From Alphaproteobacteria bacterium (GTDB lineage: Bacteria > Pseudomonadota > Alphaproteobacteria > Rickettsiales > UBA6187): a DNA stretch of 8,821 bases. The notes beneath the pieces are model-generated. The model was not told the origin of the DNA, did no database searches, and saw only the letters and a program-made list of their open reading frames with translations. The position numbers were made by a program, and so were the translations under genes. This document shows, one piece after another, positions 5,318-8,821 of the stretch; position 1 is the first letter of the stretch; every line of letters starts with the position of its first letter. Location of the stretch: positions 1 to 8,821 of the forward strand of contig JAJRPW010000141.1 in the NCBI GenBank assembly GCA_024280585.1, in the 5' to 3' direction.

Positions 5318-7144
5318 ATGCTGGTGGCTATATTAGCTCGGCAACAACAACTGGTAAATCCACAATCACGGTTAACCCCCGCGGCCGCTGTGATTATCGC
5401 GATAGCAGTTGCTGTTGTAACCGCTGGAGCCGGTACTGCTGCGATGGGAACTGCTGGAGTCGCTGTAGCTGGTACTGGTGGTGTTGCCGTTGGTACAGCA
5501 GTGGGTACAACCGTAACAATAGCCGCAACAGCAACGGCAGCCGCATCTACAGTCGTCGTCGTAAGTGCCTCAACAATGACAATGATGTTAGCGGCATCTG
5601 CTGCGATCAGTGCAGGAGTAGCATCTATCTCCTCAACAGCCTTAATAAGCACCATCAACAATGGCGGTGATATGGGTGAGGTTTTAGACGAGATCGGATC
5701 GGATGAATATCTGAAACAGCTTGCAATTTCCGTTGTAACTGCTGGTGTTACCGCTGGTGCGGCAGATGTTCTAGGCTATGCAAACGCCACTCCAGCAGCA
5801 GGCACGGCAGCAAATCCAACTGGTGCGCTTACTTCCGCCACCCTAAAAGCCGGTCAACACGCAACAAAAGTACTAGTAAATTCAACAATCGGAGCCGGCG
5901 TTGAAACTATTGTTAACGGTGATGGACTGGATGAGTTCGGTGAAAACTGGACAGACAGAGCAAGAGCTGGTGCTGTTTTAGCGATAGGCGCGGAAGCTTC
6001 TCAGGTAATTGGTGAGGCTGCTAAAGGTGGCAAAATTAACGATGTCACTCAAATTGCATTTCATGGAGCGTTAGGTTGTGCTATAGGAGCAGCGACATCG
6101 GGCGATTGCGGTTCAGGTGCAATTGGTGGAGCTATTGGAGAAGCTGCTGCAAAATTATATGCCGATGATGATTTAAAGTCACTCGAAGCGTCCTTCAAAA
6201 ATGGTGAAATATCTGCATCAGAATATCAAACGTCTGTATTTGAATTGGCAAATGACGCTTCAAAGATCGGGCAATTCTCTGCTCTTGGTGTAGCTCTTGC
6301 TTCTGGCACTGATGTAGAAGGAATTAATACAGCAAATGATACAGCCACAAACGCACTGGAAAATAACTTTGTCTTTACGGCAACAATTGCCGCCTCTGCA
6401 ATAATTTATACTGCTCTTGTAGGGCGAGGAAATGTGCTGGATGGTCTTGAAGTCATTGGAAATGGTAACGACCCATTAAGTGAGGCTGTGGCATCTGGTG
6501 TTGAAAAAGGCGTTGAGCTTTCTATGGAGAAATTCCCAGAAGCTACAACAGCTACTTTGAAAATATTGGCTGGTGCCGGTGAAATTATGGACACAACCGT
6601 AACCTATTGGGATGATGAAACCAATAATTATGTTAGCAAAAAATGGAATTCTATTGACCCAACAATCCGTAGTCAGCTTGGAGGGGCAGGAAAAGTTGTT
6701 TCTATTGTAATTCCTGCTGGAACAGTTGGTAAAATTGCTCAGATGAAGAAAGTGAAGTTGCCTGATGTTAAGTATTCAGGCATATCCCCGTTTGCAGGAA
6801 AAATTGCTGATAAAGCCGATATAAGCCACTTGTCACCGCTGCGTCAAAATTATATACGTGAAGTATGGTCACTGGAGAAAAAAGGACAAGAATTGTTAAA
6901 ATCAGGAAAAACTTCTGAAGAAGTAGCAAAGATTTTAAGTTTGGACAGACGTAATTTGGGGGTTATATATAAGGATATGACATCGCCAGAGCATTTAGAA
7001 ATTATTCATAAACAAAACTTACTTGATTATGACGATAAATTAGGGCCTACTATGGAATTTTTGCGGAAAAATGGTAAATCTTGGGAACAAATAATAGAAA
7101 GTGCTGCTAAACCAGGTGGACGTGACATTCCAGGAACTAAGTAG
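5318..7144 (+). CDS. FHA/CdiA-like C-terminal part: DUF637-like pretoxin region, LENN motif and candidate toxin domain
   Basis: Largest open frame, 608 codons. The first ~19 codons overlap the repeat fragment out of frame, and no start here has a ribosome binding site, so the family-like coding begins near 5375 and was once continuous with the repeats. Residues 22-75 are a hydrophobic Ala/Val/Gly stretch. Residues 90-225 match the DUF637-type region (LISTINNGGDMGEVLDEIGS, then LAISVVTAGVTAGAAD). Residues 240-281 have the HGALGCAIGAA and GAIGGAIGEAAAKLY pattern of pretoxin domains. LENN at 347-350 stands where CdiA-like proteins carry VENN, the boundary of the variable toxin region. About 258 residues follow. 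The last ~100 (SPLRQNYIREVW, DRRNLGVIYKDMT, KLGPTMEFLRKNGKSW, AKPGGRD) look like a compact terminal domain of a kind I recall at the ends of polymorphic toxins; its activity is unknown to me. Without the TPS domain it could not be exported in the usual way. Confidence 0.75.
   Translation: MLVAILARQQQLVNPQSRLTPAAAVIIAIAVAVVTAGAGTAAMGTAGVAVAGTGGVAVGTAVGTTVTIAATATAAASTVVVVSASTMTMMLAASAAISAGVASISSTALISTINNGGDMGEVLDEIGSDEYLKQLAISVVTAGVTAGAADVLGYANATPAAGTAANPTGALTSATLKAGQHATKVLVNSTIGAGVETIVNGDGLDEFGENWTDRARAGAVLAIGAEASQVIGEAAKGGKINDVTQIAFHGALGCAIGAATSGDCGSGAIGGAIGEAAAKLYADDDLKSLEASFKNGEISASEYQTSVFELANDASKIGQFSALGVALASGTDVEGINTANDTATNALENNFVFTATIAASAIIYTALVGRGNVLDGLEVIGNGNDPLSEAVASGVEKGVELSMEKFPEATTATLKILAGAGEIMDTTVTYWDDETNNYVSKKWNSIDPTIRSQLGGAGKVVSIVIPAGTVGKIAQMKKVKLPDVKYSGISPFAGKIADKADISHLSPLRQNYIREVWSLEKKGQELLKSGKTSEEVAKILSLDRRNLGVIYKDMTSPEHLEIIHKQNLLDYDDKLGPTMEFLRKNGKSWEQIIESAAKPGGRDIPGTK
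6356..6367 (+). other. LENN motif, probable pretoxin/toxin boundary
   Basis: NALENNF is encoded after an Ala/Thr/Asn-rich stretch, in the position and context of the AVENN motif of CdiA proteins (PT-VENN domain). Val is replaced by Leu. The sequence after it is expected to vary between strains. Confidence 0.55.
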
Positions 7145-7151
7145 GTAAAGA

Positions 7152-7478
7152 ATGTTTAAAAAGAATATAAAAAATGAATTATTAACGATTTACTTAGCAG
7201 ATGAAAACTTAGCTTCGTCTGAACTTTATGATTTAACAAAAGAAGCTATTCTTAAAAAATTCGACCAATCACCATTTAATGAGGTTGATGCAATTGAAGC
7301 ATTGTTTTCTGAATTCACTATTAATAGTAATAAGATTACCTTGAGATACGATAATTGGATGGGGTTATTTTGTAGCGCACAAACAATCGCAGCCAACCCA
7401 ATAATAGAAGAAATAGCTGACTACCTAGAAAAAGAATGGAAGACAAGCGGGCTTTGGGAGAGGCTGGGGTATAAATAG
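7152..7478 (+). CDS. Small hypothetical protein, candidate immunity protein of the upstream toxin
   Basis: 108 aa, starting 7 nt after the toxin stop. AGG at 7143-7145 overlaps that stop and lies 6 nt before the ATG, so translation is probably coupled. The protein is acidic and soluble with no signal peptide or membrane segment. Its pattern suggests a helical N-terminal half (LLTIYLADENLASSELYDLTKEAI), a central short beta-like part (ITLRYDNWMG) and a C-terminal helix. I recognise no named family. Its size, position directly after a CdiA-type toxin region, and AT-rich composition like the toxin's 3' end all fit a cognate immunity protein that would bind and block the toxin in the cytoplasm. 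That role is inferred from context. Confidence 0.72.
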   Translation: MFKKNIKNELLTIYLADENLASSELYDLTKEAILKKFDQSPFNEVDAIEALFSEFTINSNKITLRYDNWMGLFCSAQTIAANPIIEEIADYLEKEWKTSGLWERLGYK

Positions 7479-7493
7479 TTTAAAAGCAAGCAC

Positions 7494-8462
7494 ATGAGAA
7501 TAACGGTTGAAATAGAAAAAGGCAAAAAAAGTATTTATATTGGGGGCATTCCAGATACATATGATGACGATGATTGGGACGAGTCGGACAGGATATTAAC
7601 TGTAATTTTCGATGTAATAAAAAATAATTTTGATGCAAGGAAAGGTAAATCTAGCAATTCATTCTTCATTTCATCAAATGAGTTTACTTGGTTTCGGGAT
7701 GACTTAATGCCTATCGGTATTTATGCAACCTCACCTAAAGGCAACGAATTCATTGATAATTTAACTGAATTGCTAAAAGAAAAATTTGGAAATAAGTTCT
7801 TTAAAGATAAGTGGAATAATGTATCAGCGGAGCTAAAATTTAATAAAAAAGAAAGCATAAAAGCATTGGAGTATTTAATAACACAATACTCATTGCCGTA
7901 TAGATATTACCACAATATAGCCCATATAAATCAGGTTCTTCAAAAAATAGAAGAGCTGCAACAACACGTTAACGACGTAAACATAGCAATACTAGCAGCA
8001 TTCTTTCATGATGTAGTTTATGAAATCAGAAAAGGTAAAGATAGCTCAAATAATGAAGAAAAACGCGCTAATGAAGCATCTCGTTTTCTAAAAAAATTGG
8101 GGCTGCATAAAGAATCAATAATTAAAGTTTGCGATATGGTCAAGGCAACCAAACATCATAAAAGTACAGGAAATAGCGATATAGATTTATTTTTAGACAT
8201 AGATATGTCAATACTAGCATCATCCGCAGATGATTATGAATTATATACAAAATCTGTTATGAATGAGTATACATCAGTTTCATACTCTAAGATTGAGTAT
8301 AACAAAGGACGCAAAGAACTGTTTCTACAACCATTATTAGAATCGGAAAAAATATTCCTAACAGAGTATTTTGAACCCATGGAAACAGCTGCACGAAAGA
8401 ATATAAAAAACGAAATCAGGCCTGGTGTGTACGTAGGGGGTGTTTTTAACCGAAAAAGTTAA
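7494..8462 (+). CDS. HD-superfamily (COG4339-like) protein with an unknown N-terminal domain; C-terminal tail from IS3 joint
   Basis: 322 aa in two parts. Residues 1-110 are acidic (DTYDDDDWDESD), soluble and unrecognised; they could be a second immunity-like domain. Residues 112-309 match the predicted metal-dependent HD phosphohydrolase family COG4339: YRYYHNIAHI (H140, H144), AFFHDVVYE (H172, D173), NNEEKRANEAS, ATKHHK (H221, H222), DIDLFLDIDMSIL (D235, D237) and the AARKNIKNEI end. The likely metal ligands are all present, so the domain looks intact; no substrate is established for this family to my knowledge. The last ~13 residues (from RPGVY) have no family counterpart and read into the truncated IS3 sequence, so the native C-terminus was probably altered. 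The ATG lies 15 nt after the candidate immunity gene with a poor Shine-Dalgarno. The gene is clearly AT-rich. Not part of a standard CDI locus. Confidence 0.78.
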   Translation: MRITVEIEKGKKSIYIGGIPDTYDDDDWDESDRILTVIFDVIKNNFDARKGKSSNSFFISSNEFTWFRDDLMPIGIYATSPKGNEFIDNLTELLKEKFGNKFFKDKWNNVSAELKFNKKESIKALEYLITQYSLPYRYYHNIAHINQVLQKIEELQQHVNDVNIAILAAFFHDVVYEIRKGKDSSNNEEKRANEASRFLKKLGLHKESIIKVCDMVKATKHHKSTGNSDIDLFLDIDMSILASSADDYELYTKSVMNEYTSVSYSKIEYNKGRKELFLQPLLESEKIFLTEYFEPMETAARKNIKNEIRPGVYVGGVFNRKS

Positions 8463-8821
8463 GTCGGTTTTCTTCGAAGAGCGACAGCTTTGTGGCACAA
8501 GGGTTATCAAAAGCAGGCTGGCGCAACGTGGCACATTAATCAGCCGAAAACGCGTGGCTCGTCTACTAAATGAAGCTGGATTGAAGCGCAAAACCAAGCG
8601 TAAATTCAAGGTCACAACTGACTCAAAACACAACCATTTTGTGGCACCTAATTTGCTACAACGACAGTTTAATCCTGCCGAGCCTAACCGCGCTTGGGCT
8701 GGCGATATTGCTTATATTCCGACTCGAAATGGCTGGCTTTATTTGGCAACTGTGATGGATTTATACTCGCGCAAAATCGTCGGATGGTCAATGGATACCA
8801 GCATGAAAGCCGCTCTGGTAA
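8437..8821 (+). pseudogene. IS3-family transposase orfB fragment, 5'-truncated, continues past the window
   Basis: After a TAG at 8434-8436 an open frame reads LTEKVKSVFFEERQLCGTRV, then SRKRVARLLNEAGLKRKT, then the start of the rve-type integrase core: WAGDIAYIPT holds the first catalytic Asp and VMDLYSRKIVGW the second. The third acid (Glu) would lie beyond the window. About 60 residues that normally precede the LTEK block, plus orfA and the left inverted repeat, are missing, so the element is a remnant at this end. WAGDIAYI differs from the usual GDITYI by one Thr-to-Ala change. Its sequence is richer in GC than the HD gene before it, marking the joint at about 8410-8450. Minus-strand frames here are shadows. 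Confidence 0.85.

Larger units (their letters stand above)
4646..5380 (+). pseudogene. FHA/CdiA-like exoprotein, repeat-region fragment, 5'-truncated and frameshifted
   Basis: From the IS630 end an open frame encodes Asn/Gly/Ala-rich sequence with the alternating pattern of filamentous haemagglutinin beta-helix repeats (INNAGG, DLTIDA, LDLISSG). No signal peptide or TPS secretion domain is present, so the 5' end, normally hundreds of codons or more, is gone. An ATG at 4594 inside the IS could open the frame, but it has no family-like sequence and is probably irrelevant. The frame keeps FHA character to about GKSTITVNP, then at the CCCCC run (5376-5380) turns into Cys/Trp/Arg-rich nonsense, while frame +1 takes up the pretoxin sequence. 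One extra C would explain the switch: four C keep the two halves in one frame. Either this is a real frameshift in a decaying gene or a sequencing error. Confidence 0.8.

Noticed and set aside
5381..5388. GCGGCCGC (NotI site) as a cloning-vector scar
   Set aside because: The sequence is part of good pretoxin coding (Pro-Ala-Ala-Ala-Val) in the +1 frame and no vector-like sequence surrounds it; it is probably natural.
5311..5661. Minus-strand Ala/Val/Thr-rich open frame
   Set aside because: It mirrors the low-complexity Ala/Val/Gly coding on the plus strand and has no support of its own.
5377..5670. Cys/Trp/Arg/Ser-rich protein stretch at the end of the repeat frame
   Set aside because: The same DNA in the +1 frame gives a coherent pretoxin sequence; the Cys/Trp-rich reading is an out-of-frame artefact, not a metal-binding or cysteine-rich domain.
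8358..8633. Minus-strand 91-codon open frame
   Set aside because: It is antisense across the HD gene end and the IS3 orfB, both supported by conserved motifs on the plus strand.

Overview
The window looks like chromosomal DNA of a Gram-negative, moderately AT-rich proteobacterium. The evidence is an inner-membrane phospholipid-synthesis cluster, a filamentous-haemagglutinin/CdiA-type (two-partner secretion) exoprotein fragment, and IS630 and IS3 elements. Several features would suit an alphaproteobacterium, but the sequence alone does not settle the taxon.

Left half (1-3496, all minus strand): five tightly packed genes read right to left. They are a 5'-truncated DUF2157-type polytopic membrane protein, a GDYXXLXY-type anchored periplasmic protein, a CDP-alcohol phosphatidyltransferase of the E. 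coli YnbA type, a CDP-diglyceride synthase of the YnbB type, and a PlsC-like acyltransferase that runs off the left edge. Gaps are 18 nt or less, with one 4-nt ATGA overlap, so they read as one operon. The last three could form a short route: acylation to phosphatidic acid, activation to CDP-diacylglycerol, then transfer to an alcohol head group. The YnbA-like enzyme has Asn at two positions that are Asp in the usual CDP-alcohol transferase motif.

Middle (3497-4645): an apparently intact IS630-family element with an uninterrupted DDE transposase, 29-bp inverted ends (27/29 matching) and a TA dinucleotide on each side. The two flanks do not belong together. On the left is a DUF2157 gene without its 5' end, and on the right an FHA gene without its 5' end. 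The element therefore marks a deletion or rearrangement joint, or an assembly joint, rather than a simple insertion.

Right half (4646-8436, plus strand): the 3' end of an FHA/CdiA-like exoprotein gene. It holds three and a fraction ~70-residue haemagglutinin-type repeats, a frame break at a run of five C (about 5376-5380), then a DUF637-like pretoxin region, a LENN motif where VENN is usual, and a ~250-residue variable C-terminal region ending in a candidate toxin domain. A 108-aa ORF follows 7 bp after the toxin stop and is the natural immunity candidate. Next is a 322-aa protein with an unrecognised N-terminal ~110 residues fused to a COG4339-like HD-superfamily domain. Base composition becomes more AT-rich from about 6880, as expected for a swapped toxin/immunity cassette.

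Right edge (8437-8821): a 5'-truncated IS3-family orfB that continues past the window. The orphan toxin/immunity/HD island thus lies between an IS630 element and an IS3 remnant, without the secretion domain or TpsB/CdiB transporter needed for normal export. No rRNA, tRNA, CRISPR array or convincing terminator was seen, and no stretch longer than 300 bases lacks a gene.
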